This document shows, piece by piece, positions 13,077-25,300 of a DNA stretch of 64,000 nt. Source of the stretch: Spongilla lacustris (lineage: Eukaryota; Porifera; Demospongiae; Spongillida; Spongillidae); assembly GCA_949361645.1 (NCBI GenBank), contig OX442430.1:7252081-7316080 (forward strand), given 5' to 3'. Position numbers and translations under genes: made by a program. Below the pieces are notes generated by a model that had not been told where the DNA came from, did no database searches, and saw only the letters and a list, made by a program, of their open reading frames with translations. Numbering within the stretch: the stretch's first letter is position 1; each line of letters opens with the position of its first letter.

Positions 13077-16000
13077 TCTCACAAATACTAACCAAATTTC
13101 TTCATCTGGTTATCCAGGAGTGTGGTGATGAACCTGAAGAAGAGGGAACCTTTCCACTTGACGTAGTCCTCCTGGAGCAGGTGTGTGAGGAGGGTCAGGG
13201 CCTGCTTCCTCACCATCAAGGAGGGGTCCTTCATGCACGAGGATATCACGGGGATGTAAGGGTCTATCCTGGCAGAGTAGCGGATGGCCAGGTCGCACAG
13301 GACCACTATCACGTTGTTCTTAACGGCTGGGCAGGTCGAGGTCTCCAGCTCCTTAGACATCTGGGCCACACACTTCTTGGTCAGCTCTTCATTTTGAAGA
13401 CACAACTTCCCTGAAAAGGTGCCAACCAAAAAAAAAAGGGAAAAAAAGGGAAAAAAAAGGAAGTGGTTACCAAGGTGCTGGCAAAGGGATGGAGGGCCAA
13501 CTGTGTTGTTTAATATGGTAACCATGTGGAAAAAAATTTTAAAAGCAGACAATGATTTTCATGGCAAGTGCAATAAGCCATAGGTTACCATAGCAACTAG
13601 TCATGTACATGTAATGGATTATTTCAAGGAGGGGGGGGTTGATGTTTTTCAGTACCGGCAGTGAGGTCCCACCTCTGGAGCTGTCTACACGGAAACAGGA
13701 TGGTGACCAGAGTGAGCAGTATGACATCATGTGTGTGTACATGTGTGAACATGTGTGTGAGTACATGTGTGAACTTGAGTGTGTGTGTGCATGTATTGGC
13801 ATATGTTTGTGACTGTGTGTGTGACTGTGTGTGTGACTGTGTGTGTGTGTGCGCATATAACTTATAGGAACACATACTTGGTTCATCAGAGTTGGCAAGA
13901 AGCAAAGACTGGACCATTAAGCACACGTGTTGAGACAAGTTGTTAGGACTTAACTATTGGGGAGGGGGAGGGAGAGAAGGGAGGGAAGGAAGGAGGGAGG
14001 GAGAGGAGGAAGTGAAGTAAGTAGTAACACCTGTCTCACTGGACTATTGTAGTATAGTTCATTTCATAACACTGATGAAGAGGTGTCTAATCATCTCCTT
14101 CTCATTTAGGGTACTCTCCTGTGAATCACTCTCTGTGCAAAATGATAGGCAACAAAGCTTACTCCCCTCTCTCCCTACCTCCTCCTCCCCTCCCCCAATC
14201 GTCCTCTCTTTCCCCCTTCCCCCTTCATCCTCCCCCTCCCCCCTATTCCCAGAGCACTTCTCTCCTACCTGGTGTGCACAGGACAACAGAGGAGAGGTAG
14301 TCCTCACACATCTTCAGCAGAGGCTCGCACCAACCATCCACCAATGTCTGCAAAGCCAGCGACATCAGCCCACATGACATATGACCACAGCCTTCCTCTA
14401 TAGCCCCTCTTATGCCCCGCCCCTTCATGCACTGCCTCCTAATGCCACGCCCCTTGTGCCCAGTCACATTGTAAGCCCACTTAAGCACCTTTGCATCTAT
14501 TACATGTACACCTGCCCCCTCCTCACTAACACACCTGCCCCCTCCTCACTAACACACCCACCCCTCCTCACTAACACACTCACCCCTCCTCACTAACACA
14601 CTCACCCCTCCTCACTAACACACCCACCCCTCCTCACTAACACACCCACACATGCACACCTGATACTGCTGTGGTTTCAGAACTGTACACAGCTGAAGAA
14701 GAGTGTTAATGGTCGCTGCGATAACTGCAGGGGACATCCTTGCAGTCAAAAGAAGTGACTCAATCTTCTCTGAAAATGAATAAAACGAAGATATGGAAGT
14801 ACATATGTGCACTTGAAGCTGTTGCTAATGTATACGAACCCCAGGCAACCAATCCATTAGTAAAGCCCAGAACTACATGTAACAAACAGGTCCCCAGTCC
14901 ACCAATGCAAAAGACCTAACAGCAACCAATCCCCACACATGCAGCTACCTATCATCAGTGTAGTGTACAACATACCTCTGATATCTCCAACGGCAACCTT
15001 GCCGAGATTCCGTGACACATTCCCAATCATGGTCACCACTTGAAGAAATGGAGTGTCATCGCTGGGACTTGAAACAATGTCCGTGGAAGATTGCTTCCAT
15101 GCCCCCAGAATGAACTTGTTCGGAATAGAGGTAGTGTATTGTGACATCTCTGAGAGAAGTATCCAGGCAGCCTGTGGTTGGGAGAAGGGAGAGACACACA
15201 CATGTGTAGGGAGAGGGGGTACAATGTACACATACATGTAGGGAGAGGGGGGAGAGGGGTACAATGTACACACACATGTAGGGAGAGGGGGGGGGAGGGG
15301 GTACAATGTACACACATGTGTAGGGAGAAGGGGGGAGAGGGGGTACAATGTAAACACACACGTAGGGGGAGGGGGGAGGTAGGGAGAGGGGGTACAATGT
15401 ACACATGCATGTAGGGGAAGGGGGGGAGGGGGTACAATGTACACACACATGAGAGGGGGTACAATGTACACACACATCACACATTGCCCCAAAACAATAC
15501 AACTACCAGCAAGCCAGTATGGCATGTGATCCCCCTCCCCCTTAAAAGAGAGATGGAGACAGAGAGAAGGGAGCGGTGGGGAGGGGGGGGGGGGGAGAAT
15601 AATGCAGAGAGTGAGGAAAGATGATGGGCATGTGGGCACACATGTTATAAAGCCACACTACATAGGTTACTATCACCCCACACACAAACAAGTAACTACA
15701 TACATGTACATACCTTGCTATGTTGGGGGTCATTCACTTCTGAGCAGGTGGCCTCGATCAGTGCAGGAGACAGCTTACCCTCTTTGGACCAGTACTCCAA
15801 AGCCTTCCTCAGGTACTTCCTGTAACATCAAAACGTCGATAAGGTGATTCCATTGCGCCAGACACTACCATAGGCTACTCTTATCAATGGTTACATAACT
15901 ATGTTAGGATTGTTTAATTAACAAGTATCCTACACTAACTAAATTGTGTAATTCAAGATAAATGACCAATTCATGAAATGTACGCCCTCTAAAATCAAGA

Positions 16001-17507
16001 TAAGTAAACACTGCTACAAACTATATACAAAAACCTGTGTGTTAGGATTAAATAATTAACTGGTTTTATTAATACTACACTATCAGTTGAAAATAGAAAA
16101 CTAGTATATCTTAAATTGATTAAATGTTCAAGAATTGTGATTTTTACATGAAAGCTAAGCCCTCTAAAATCATGATAAGTTCCACTTTTAATAAAATACA
16201 TGTATATACCAATATTAGCACCTAAAAACCACACCTACCTCAACTCCAAGTTTTCCTCCTCAGCAATAACAGATAGTAAATTCCAAACAAAGTTATTGAC
16301 CTCTGTGGACCTGTACGCAACGCACGCAGGACAAGGTACATAGTACAAAGTTCTTTTCAATGGACACATTCTTTTATCTTAACCTCCTCCCCACTCTGCC
16401 ATCTTCTCTCCTTTACCTTCTGCCCCATCCCATCCATATCACGCACCCTTTCTATTTCTCCTCCCCAGCTCTTCCATTTAACCCTCCTCATCCTTGTGCC
16501 TCCCCATCCCTTTGCTCATACATGTACTCCCACACCTTCCCCACATAACTCCTCCTGGGCATCCCTTCCCCAAATACCTTCTTCCTCCCTTTCCCATACC
16601 CACTCCATCTTACCTCCTCCCCATGCCACCCCATCTTACCTCCTCCCCACGCCTCCCCCATCTTACCTCCTCCCCATGCCACCCCTTATTACCTCATCCC
16701 CATGCCACCCCACTTCCCTCCTCCCCACGCCACCCCACTTACCTCCTCCCCATGCCACCCCCCACTTACCTCCTCCCCATGCCACCCACTTACCTCCTCC
16801 CCATGCCACCCCACTTTACCTCCTCTGTGTCACAATGCTGGACAAGATGACCTGCTCCAGTAGGGACATGCACTTCTCCTGGCCCCCAGCCTCTCTGTCC
16901 ATCACATTGGGCAGCACTCCGTCCAACCAAAGCCTGCAGAGAGGCAGCAACATGTCAATCGATGGACACCATATATTGCTCCACTAATTCCCCCCCCCCT
17001 ATCATCTACATCTCTTGCCTCCTACCACACCTCCACCATCTCCTACCACACCTCCCTACCACACCTTCACCATCCTCACTTCCCTCACCATCCCACCTCC
17101 CTCACCATCCCACCTCCCTCACCACCCACCTCCCTCACCACCCACCTCCCTCACCATCCCACCTCCCTCACCATTCCACCTCCCTCACCACCCCACCTCC
17201 CTCACCATCCCACCTCCCTCACCACCCCACCTCCCTCACCACCACACCTCCCTTACCATCCCACCTCCCTCACCACCCCACCTCCCTCACCATCCCACCT
17301 CCCTCACCATCCCACCTCCCTCACCACCCCACCTCCCTCACCACCCCACCTCCCTCTCCACCCCCACCTCCCTCACCATCCCCTCCCTAACCTCTGCATG
17401 AACTCAAGGTCTGGACGGTCTAGCATGAGGGCAGTGAGTGACATCAAGGCTTGCTTCCTCGCCGACAGGGAAGGGTCAAGACACCTCTCGTGAATGGCCT
17501 CCACATC
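5491..17507 (-). CDS. NCAPD3: Condensin II complex subunit D3 (NCAPD3/CAP-D3), middle and C-terminal exons
   Basis: HEAT-repeat subunit of condensin II, needed for mitotic chromosome condensation. Exons from 5' to 3': 17392-17507, 16820-16933, 16239-16310, 15714-15819, 14976-15171, 14660-14769, 14269-14347, about 14073-14132, 13878-13953, about 13656-13684, 13093-13410, 12117-12221, 11663-11817, 9468-9665, 9040-9099, 8205-8289, 7668-7789, 6931-7150, 6322-6509, 5827-6028, 5491-5672 (TAA stop). Nearly all joins are in phase. Similarity to the vertebrate protein is clear in blocks such as [42 protein letters not shown] and [16 protein letters not shown]; the last exons are Pro/Ser/Thr-rich, as in the family. 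The joins around 14073/13953 and 13656/13410 are out of phase, each suggesting a missed micro-exon. About 925 residues are recovered, matching roughly human 555-1498. Confidence 0.93.
6616..6905. repeat. Intronic minisatellite, 28-bp unit (about 10 copies)
   Basis: Near-identical copies of TCTCTGTACAGCCATGTTAC plus ATGGGTGG fill the NCAPD3 intron between exons 6931-7150 and 6322-6509. The array begins about 25 bp from the donor of the upstream exon. Translated ORFs here are repeat artefacts. Confidence 0.9.
7178..7400. repeat. TG-rich microsatellite in an NCAPD3 intron
   Basis: Degenerate TGTGTGCATATGCATG units (7178-7340) run into an almost pure (TG)n tract of about 60 bp (7341-7400). This stretch follows the acceptor of exon 6931-7150 by about 25 bp. 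Confidence 0.9.
8345..8671. repeat. Degenerate GTGTGCA / GGACACAGGTACATG minisatellite
   Basis: TG-rich sequence grading into 24-bp units containing GGACACAGGTACATG. A hAT-like element at 8672-8970 interrupts the array, and units resume at about 8971-9020. It lies in the NCAPD3 intron between exons 9040-9099 and 8205-8289. Confidence 0.85.
8672..8970. mobile_element. hAT-type MITE inserted in a minisatellite
   Basis: The ends are CAGCGTTTCCCGCAGCATTGC-like and the inverse complement of CAGTGTTTCCCTCAGAATGC, a typical hAT terminal pattern. The flanks on both sides are the same ACACAG minisatellite sequence, so an exact 8-bp duplication cannot be separated from the array. An 18-bp poly-C tract lies near 8859-8877. 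There is no coding capacity. Confidence 0.7.
9225..9370. repeat. GAGGGTATGT minisatellite in an NCAPD3 intron
   Basis: Tandem GAGGGTATGTGAGGGTATGT units interspersed with ACATGT, between exons 9468-9665 and 9040-9099. Confidence 0.85.
9709..9967. mobile_element. MITE with about 95-bp terminal inverted repeats
   Basis: The left arm begins TACCGTATTTCATTGATTA. The right arm is its imperfect inverse complement ending AAAATACAGTA. Both share an inner block with AATAATCGAGCATGATG. Length is 259 bp and the superfamily is not assigned. It lies in the NCAPD3 intron upstream of exon 9468-9665. Confidence 0.75.
10078..10201. mobile_element. Short inverted-repeat element
   Basis: Left arm CCCACATAATAAATCGCTAG and right arm CTAGCGATTATGTGTAGG face each other across about 80 bp. 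It is probably a small MITE in an NCAPD3 intron. Confidence 0.5.
10366..11655. repeat. 1.3-kb minisatellite, 19-24-bp unit TGTGCATAGGTGACCCTCA
   Basis: About 60 head-to-tail copies of TGTGTGCATAGGTGACCCTC with variable CA/TG linkers. The array ends 7 bp from the donor splice site of NCAPD3 exon 11663-11817. There are no spacers of independent sequence, so it is not a CRISPR array. Confidence 0.95.
11880..12100. repeat. AC/AT-rich simple sequence in an NCAPD3 intron
   Basis: Degenerate ACACATGTACACATATAC repeats between exons 12117-12221 and 11663-11817. The ORFs on both strands are low-complexity. Confidence 0.75.
12226..12430. repeat. Minisatellite of GTGGTAATGGTGGCAGTGT units (about 10 copies)
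   Basis: On the coding (minus) strand the unit reads CACTGCCACCATTACCACA. It runs directly into the acceptor ATTACCACAG of exon 12117-12221, so each unit resembles the acceptor itself. Confidence 0.92.
12930..13078. repeat. (AC)n / CACATCACA microsatellite
   Basis: TCACATCACACACAC blocks followed by a pure (AC)n run of about 50 bp. It starts about 15 bp from the donor of NCAPD3 exon 13093-13410. Confidence 0.9.
14515..14650. repeat. Minisatellite of CCTCCTCACTAACACAC units
   Basis: About seven units ending within roughly 10 bp of the donor of NCAPD3 exon 14660-14769. On the coding strand each unit contains GTGTGTTAGTGAGGAGG. Confidence 0.9.
15180..15480. repeat. GGGAGAGGGGGTACAATGTACACA minisatellite
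   Basis: Six or seven units, purine-rich on the + strand. Transcribed from the minus strand they form an extended pyrimidine tract directly before the acceptor of NCAPD3 exon 14976-15171. Confidence 0.9.
15902..16183. repeat. Degenerate direct repeat, two units of about 110-140 bp
   Basis: Both units begin TGTTAGGATT and end near CCCTCTAAAATCA(A/T)GATAAGT. They lie in the NCAPD3 intron between exons 16239-16310 and 15714-15819. Confidence 0.6.
16600..16815. repeat. Minisatellite containing a repeated 5' splice-site-like motif
   Basis: About nine units of TTACCTCCTCCCCATGCCAC. On the coding strand each contains GAGGAGGTAAG, nearly identical to the real donor (GAGGAG/GTAAAG) of NCAPD3 exon 16820-16933, which the array abuts. 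Confidence 0.92.
17035..17391. repeat. 18-bp minisatellite CCTCCCTCACCATCCCAC abutting a donor site
   Basis: About 19 copies. On the coding strand each contains a GGTGAGG donor-like motif. The array runs to within a few bases of the donor of NCAPD3 exon 17392-17507. Confidence 0.92.
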
Positions 17508-17534
17508 CTACAGTGGCAGGAGAGAAGACATAGT

Positions 17535-17940
17535 GAGGCAGTGGCTGCAGGTTAGGGGTGGGTGGAGGTGAGGGGGCAGGTGAGGGGTGGGTGGAGGTGA
17601 GGGGGCAGTGGCTGCAGGTTAGGGGTGGGTGGAGGTGAGGGGGCTGGTGAGGGGTGAGGGGCAGTGGCTGCAGGTTAGGGGTGGGTGGAGGTGAGGGGGC
17701 AGGTGAGGGGTGAGGGGGCAGTGGCTGCAGGTTAGGGGTGGGTGGAGGTGAGGGGGCAGGTTAGGAGTGGGTGGAGGTGAGGGGGCAGTGGCTGCAGGTG
17801 AGGGGTGGGTGGAGGTGAGGGGTGGGTGGAGGTGAGGGGGCAGTGGCTGCAGGTGAGGGGTGGGTGGAGGTGAGGGGTGGGTGGAGGTGAGGGGGCAGTG
17901 GCTGCAGGTGAGGGGTGGGTGGAGGTGAGGGGGCAGTGAT
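17535..17940. repeat. Minisatellite with repeated acceptor-like CTGCAG motif
   Basis: Units combine GGGTGGGTGGAGGTGAGG with GGGCAGTGGCTGCAGGTTAG. On the coding strand each long unit contains CACCTGCAGCC after a C-rich tract, like a 3' splice site. The array lies just upstream of the acceptor of exon 17392-17507. Confidence 0.9.
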
Positions 17941-18217
17941 CCATGATAATCATTACAGTAAGTGTACTGTTGGTAGTAATAGCAAATGGTGGGTGGCAGG
18001 GTTAGAACCAGATAAGGTGTATTGTCTTAACTGTGTTGGAGGACAATACTGACTATACACACACATACACACACTTGCGCACACACAAGCACACACACAT
18101 ACACACACTGGTATTCTTAGATAATTCCATAATTTTACACCCCTCCATCACTTTACTGCTTACAACGCATGCATGTATGTTAATAATCTCCCTCAAATAA
18201 CATATTGCTCAGCTAGA

Positions 18218-18267
<50 letters not shown>

Positions 18268-19361
18268 ACACGTCACATACATATGAACGCACGCACGTAC
18301 GCACACATGTAAACAACACGCATACATTATGTAATATTCAGTCCATTTCAGTGTTTACGATCTTAGCTGATCCAGTAGTGTTACTGTTAGGATTGCACGG
18401 GGACCATATCATGGGGGGCATTCGCTGGCCGAGGCATATATATTAGAACTGTAGATCTATGGTTGAGTCTCGTATCCAGACCCTAGGTTTCCAACAGTTG
18501 CGGAAGGTTACATCGCCGCTATGTTGGGAACCGGGTCTGGGTACGAGACTACTGGATAAAGTATTCTAGAGACACACCTCCCTTTGCTTTGGGCGTGGAT
18601 CCATGTCGTGTTCCAGGAACAACCGCGCATTAGTTCCAGTTCCAAGCCATTTTTCATTCTTCGTTTTTCAATTTTTTTGGAATACGATTTGACGGTTATT
18701 TGGTTAATTCATTTTACGACAGGATGAAATAACGGCTATTATGTAGCGAATTTTATCAACTGGAATATTAAATCTAACCCTATTTTCGGTCAATATTTTA
18801 TTTTCCTATAATAGAAAAACAAATAAAAGAAATGGCGGAAATATACACGGACCCTTGTGTATATAGCTAGCTTTTAACTACATGTAAGCTGCCCAGAATA
18901 ATTCACGCAGTACAGTGCTTACAACAGAGTTGGGTTAATCACTTTCCATTGAGTGGCATCTTGTCCGCAAGAGGATGTATACATGATACATTCATTCTAG
19001 GTTCCCTCCAGTTTGTAGAATTGCTAACTCATTTTGTTTTATTTTGCATGCAATATCTGGAGGCACAAAATCGCCAAATAGAAGGATATTGCCTTTTATT
19101 GAGAGTTTTTAGAGTTTTAATTTGCTTACAGCTTTAATATATACTCCAGATTGCAACTCATTTATAATTGTCTAAACGTCATAAGCGTATATGACATTAA
19201 TTATTCATCCGATTCGATTGGCTTGAATAAGGCTTCAGTACATAATTAAGTACATGTACAATAACTGTGGACCCACTCATGTCACGTGCACCATCCTCCC
19301 ACTCCCCCCCCCCCCCCCCCCCCCTCCACCCGGTCCTTATTTTTCAGTCTAAACTGAGGCC
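17941..19361. other. Junction region between NCAPD3 sequence and LRRK copy B
   Basis: No NCAPD3 exon is found beyond 17507. The interval holds AC microsatellites (about 18058-18310) and a TAGTCTCGTACCC-family MITE relative (18474-18553: AGTCTCGTATCCAGACCC to GGGTCTGGGTACGAGACT). A long poly-C (about 19305-19324) lies just before LRRK exon 1. The sequence is continuous, without Ns, so any duplication or mis-assembly breakpoint between the two genes must fall here. Confidence 0.6.
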
Positions 19362-22300
19362 ATGGAAGAACCCGTTATTCAAGCACCAATAGGTAAGTGG
19401 CTTTTGTATCTTGATGTACAATGTATACTAATGTAATCGCCTATGCGCGGTTTCGTCTTCCGCTTTTAGCTGAGATTCAAAGCGCTTCTACCTCGTTCAG
19501 GTCAAACGGCCGCCCACATGGACGGTCTGCATTTTTATTTAACAGTTTCTATAGCTTTTCTAGGGCTAGCTATAGGAGCGCAATGAAAAGTTTAACAACC
19601 AAGCAGGTTTTGCCTCGATGCATGGAGCCTACACAATAACTTACACGCGGATCGATTTGGCAGGGTGCGCCAACCCTATATTTAATATCGGTGAAGACAT
19701 CACACAAAAAGTCAATTGCCTACCACTCCTTGCACTAAGCGAGCGTGTAGGTTCTCCCACTACATATCAAAACGCACACACTTGGAGGATGTAACGTTAA
19801 CAGTTTATGTAGCATTTGAATTAAGAGTTGTACCGTACTATGCAATTTATGCACGTGCACGCGCACACGAGACTACATGTACGTACGCACGTACGTGAGC
19901 CATACATGTAGTCTTTTCGGAGATCCGTGTTGCGGTAATTTATTGTCTCGTGAAGCGTTCTAGTTTACTCCCTGATGTCGTACAGTATTCAAAGCCTTTC
20001 ACAAAAGTCCTTTACTGCGCTCGTATAGATTTTTTTTTGTCAGATTCAAACCAGCAAGAGACGAATTTCGGGTTTGTGGGCATCTAGGACCCCGAAGGAA
20101 GCTTTTTAATAAATAGAGCCTTAGCTTTATGCTAACGTGTATGTGGGAAATGGGAAGTTGCAGATATATGGGAGAGATATATATGAGTTGTACACCTGGA
20201 GATAGCCGTGGTTATGGGCACTTAGAACACCCAGGTTTTGTCACTAAGCCCACGAATTGGTAGAGACTAAAAATCAGTCCAAAGGGAGCTGTCTATTCCA
20301 TGTTGTTAGGAATGTGTGAGTCATGTGCAGAACACCCACGCAACAGAGTCAACCGGCTAATGCACGTGACACCGTTTTCTATCGCGGTTACTTAGACAAG
20401 TACAGTAGTCTCGTACCTAGACTCAATCCGCTGCCGTTAAAATGTGTGGTCTGGATACGAACATCTAACTATATACACGCATTTTGTATGTATGCAGTGT
20501 CGTACATCGCAAAAAATATATATATACCCATGAACCTTTCACCATCAATCCATCGTGTTGCTTTTCAGTGTGAGTCATATATGATTATTACGTTAGGACA
20601 CGCAATAGTCAGTGCATGCAGTGACTGTGTAGTTTGAATTATAACTCTAATGCCCTCACTTTCTGACAACCTGACTTGCATGGTACAATTGTTTGCATGC
20701 ATACACTAGCCTCCATTGTTCGTGAGTTTTTCAAGTTTGTATACCGGAGACATTTTATTAGTTATTATTACATGCAGATCCGAGTAGTGCACATGAAAAC
20801 CGCCAATCCAAGGTGAGCATCGCTAGTGCAGTACAAGTGATGTGCATGTTTGTTTATTCTCGCGGGGGAATCACAATAATCCGGGCTGAGTACATCTGAG
20901 CATATAGGGACAGGGAGTTAAAATTCAATGATTATTTTATACGGCCAATATACATTGATTTGAGTTGAGGATATACATGTATAGCCCAATTTTTTTATTT
21001 TTTATTTTTTGGGGGGGGGGGGGGGGATTGTTCTTTGCAAATTTAATTGCAGTGAATCTTAGTAGTTCAGTTTACATGGCGCATTGGATGCTGCCTATGA
21101 ATGAAGTTTTGTTTCTCATTCTATACTTCAGGCTCTCCTTTCAATGGTCCTATCCTCATTGGTAGGCCAGTGCACCAAAAGGCATCAGATATGCACTGGT
21201 GGGTTAAAACACTATCCTAACATATTAACCGCTAACTGCATACATGAATTCATGTTTATATGCAGCACTTGCAGTTGGCGGGGACGATGTTTTTGTAGAA
21301 TATTTTCAAGCGGGTATGTTCACATCCACAAACATTGCTATGCATGCCTGTTTGATTTGAAATAGGCCTGTATAGCATTGTGCTTGCTTGATTTGAGCCC
21401 GTAAGTCTACATCCAGCAGTGGATGAAGGTACTGCTAATTTGGTTTCTTAGAATCCATATATGACAAGGTCGAGCATAAAATGTGGCTTTTTGATGCTGG
21501 ATTACAACTGTAGCACACATACATGCATATACACGCCACATTTGCAGACCTCTATGAAATAATCGAAAAATCGGACTGCTCAGCTGACGATGTTGAGAGA
21601 TTTTCCACCACCCTTAACTACCTCATTGACAAGTGTGGCTACACGTTGAAAGCTACTAAGCAATCTCTGCTGCACAGGTACATATTGATTGATCTCCGGA
21701 GATTGGGGGGGGGGGGGGGGGGGGGGAGGGGGGGGCAGGCAGGCATACTAATAATGGATCTGGTGGCATACATCAGTTGATCGGTACAATACACTGATAC
21801 ATGCAATACAATAATTGACGTTAATCTCTCAAGTACTCTAGTACCCAGACTCTTGTTAAGTTTAATACCCAGCAAACGGACCAGCGGCTGAAGCTCCTAC
21901 CATCAGTGAAATAGTCGTCTGTCGTATCCAAATTCAAATGCACATAACATTGATCGTGTATTAGATTGAGCACAATACAAAAAGCGAGTATACATTTGGG
22001 TCTGCGTAAGAGAAACCAGTGGAGAAACGCACGCGCATCTCATCTGCCATATAGCCTATGATTATAGGGGAGGAGAAATGCCACCGGGGAGGAGAAATGC
22101 CTGGCCGGATAATTTTTAAAGGCCTGCCACAGTGGAGTGCCTGCCACCGAGCTCGAGGTGGCTAGGTGCGCGTGCAGGCCGCGCTACGTCATACACCCGC
22201 GCACGCGCCTTTTCTCCGAGCAAGGATATTACATGGATTAGAAACGTATATTATAACGTGACGCTATCCTGGTTAGTCCCGCGATATTGTGAACCACTTT

Positions 22301-25300
22301 TCTCAATAGGGGCCCTAGGGGGATCATCATATTGGAGGTCAAGATGTGGTGCTTTTTAAGCTTCTGAGTCATCGTTGTAGTGCAACATGTCATCATAATC
22401 ATTCTCGATTCTATGGTTAATAGGGGTCTGGGGGGAGGGGGGGGAAACTAAGTTGGGCACTACGGGACTACTGAAATTCACTCGAAAAAAACGAAAAACG
22501 CTTTGGAATGGTAACTTTACAATATTAAACACTAATCAGGCACTATAACTCCGAATGTCTGAGTTATTTTTACAGTTTCTACGTCTGTATATTCAACACA
22601 GACGACAAAAAGTGGTTCACAAGGTGTTACCGAGGATGGCGTCAACAAATTTGCATGTACATGTACGTATATGACGCGTTTCTAATCCATGTGATAATTT
22701 AAAATATATCCTATAATTTAAATATATATCCTATAATCAGTTAATATAGTTGTATCTTTATACTGCATGACACAATACTCAGTTATAACTGATCAATCTA
22801 GTTATATACAAGTCACAGTAACATGCATGGAATTAAAAGAGCTGGTTTAAGCTAATTTACCTTATCGTCTACCTTGTTGCAATTGGCACAGCTGCTTAAA
22901 TGTGTGTGCCTACCTCGTTTCTTGAATATTCTAACACAAGCAGCAATTTACTTAATGTTTTCTGTTGTATCGGCTAATGGCTCGAAAGACCTCAAGCTTG
23001 TGGAAGTTTTTCAATCTTGTGAACCACGTTTTGTCGCCTGTTTTGAAAACACGGTCATAAAAACTGTGTTAAATATAGTAGCTAAGCTCAAAATACGTAA
23101 AAGAATTTAACTATGTCTTATATGTCCATGTAGAGCTGCTGAGGCCAACAATATGGCTATTGTGTTGAAGCTGCTGTTAAGTCACGATGCCTGTTATGCG
23201 GAAGAGTTTAATATGGAAAATAGCCAGAGAACCATTCTCCACATTGCCTGCCAGCTCAAGTCTGCACTTCGTTATATCTATGTTCTAGCTTTTCCCAATC
23301 TTCTTACTGTTCCTGATATTAACGGATACTGTCCCATTCACATTGCATGTCAAAAAAATGACCTTCAGTTTGTCTCGTGGCTTTTTAAGTCTGTTTTGAG
23401 CAAAGAAGAGGTTCCTTGTGCAACAGTTGGCATTGAAACATCATTCATAAAAGCGAATGCTGCACCAAATGTGACCCCTCCCCTTTCGTCTATAAAATCC
23501 AGCAAGCTCTCTGCTGCTAATGCAATGAGAAATAATGTGTACCGCATTGCAGCATCCAATGGCTACAGCCAATTGCTCAGCTTGTTGCTAAATGTTTTGG
23601 AAGTAATGCAAGATACGTTTGAGATGGATGTTGTTCTCACTCCTGATTATAATAACACAACACCCATCGACATGGCCATTGCACACCAGGAGCCAGAGTG
23701 TCTGAAGCTCTTGCTGGAGTTTCTCAACAAGCATGGTATGTTGCAGAAGGTGGTACAAGATGGACGATTTGTGAAATGTGCTACTAATGTTGGTGATGCC
23801 AATATAATGAAGCTATTAGTGAAGTATGGCTTTAGTCAGGGTTTAGAGGAGGCCATTGGTAAGGTCCAGGACCAGCAGCTGAAGCGTCTTCTCCTGTACT
23901 ATTACACACAGCTGACAAGTGCTAAGGCCATCATGGAGACACAGTCAGATTATAAGAAGGGCCTTACAAAAGGGCGGATTAGGTGGAGTGGTGCTCCAAT
24001 TGAGATGTTCAGTGTTTCCTGGATTAATGATTGGTTTCAAGCCATGGTATCAATCTCAAATGCCATTAATAAAACAGAAGTAGCACTTGAATCTCTGTAT
24101 CACCTTTGTACCATCCAATATCTTACATCAGAATGCTTAAGCTACTTTGAAAATGGAAAAATTAGCAATGAACAGTTGAATCCTAATCCTTTGATTCCCA
24201 TCACGATGATTGAGATTACTAGCTGTTCACTGGAGTCTGTTCCAGCAGAACTGTTCCAATTACACAAATTAGAAGTTCTAAAGTTGTCAGATAATTGTAT
24301 TCAGGAGCTCCCCACAGCTCTGCACTCTCCAGAGTGCATCTATTCATCTCAGTCCTTGAGGAAGCTTGTGCTGGATGGAAACAAGTTGAAGACGCTGCCT
24401 GAAGATCTCTTCCTTGGCTTGGTCAACAGCTTGGAGCATTTAAGTTTACAGAAAAACGAGTTAACAGAGCTTCCCCCAGGCCTTTGGGTAATGCCTCATC
24501 TCAAAGAGCTTAACCTGTCAGAGAACAAGTTACCACAGCTGCATTACTTCAGTGATACAAACCTTATTAATGAGTCAGATTTTTCAAACCGAATCATTGA
24601 AGTTCTTGAACACAATAGCAGCGTGTCTGAGTGTGAATCATTTTCAGACAAGTACAGTGATGTCAAAAGATACCTACAAAGACTTCAGATATTTTATAAG
24701 ACATTGAACAAGGCCTCAAAAGGAAATATCATGTTGGAAAACTTTAAGGATTGGATTTGCTTCATTACAAAGCAAAGACGCAGGCTCGGAGCACCTAATG
24801 ATGAATCACTATGTGAATTACCAGGAGTTGTATTGAATGAAAATATTGAAACATCTGTGCTCTCACAACTCAATGTATCTCATAACTTATTCACAGAAGT
24901 TCCCAATGAGCTGGCATGTTTGGCTCCACACCTGCAAGAGTTGAAAATGAGCTACAACCACATAAAGTCTATGAACCTCATCCACTGTATGCCACCTAGT
25001 GTTATGAAGGTTCATCTGGATCACAATATCATTGAAAATATGGCAGCTACATACGCTCCTTTACCTTTCTGCCTATCTCCATGCATGCTAATGCTGCCAC
25101 ATCCAAATCACTGCAGTCACACTGCACACACCACCCTAAGGTCACTTACTGAGCTTAGAATTGGATACAACAAGCTAATAAACTTTAGTTCTGTGAATGC
25201 TGGGGTAGGTGAGAGTGGAGATTTTGAAAATGGCTCGTTTCCACAACTGTCCATCCTGTCCCTTGAGCACAATGAGCTGACTTCTGTTCCACCCAGCATA

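Noticed and set aside
14857..15639. 260-codon ORF on the minus strand
   Set aside because: Mostly the translation of a C-rich intronic repeat; only 14976-15171 is a genuine NCAPD3 exon, and in that exon the frame matches.
20778..20812. Possible extra LRRK exon (DPSSAHENRQSK)
   Set aside because: Splice borders look good, but including it breaks the phase needed for the exons at 21266 and 21548. It may be an alternative exon; I left it out.
21132..21161. Possible 30-bp LRRK exon
   Set aside because: Fits only together with the rejected 20778 exon and still gives the wrong phase into 21266.
22132..22359. ORF in the LRRK intron
   Set aside because: No domain, no splice context and no similarity I recognise.
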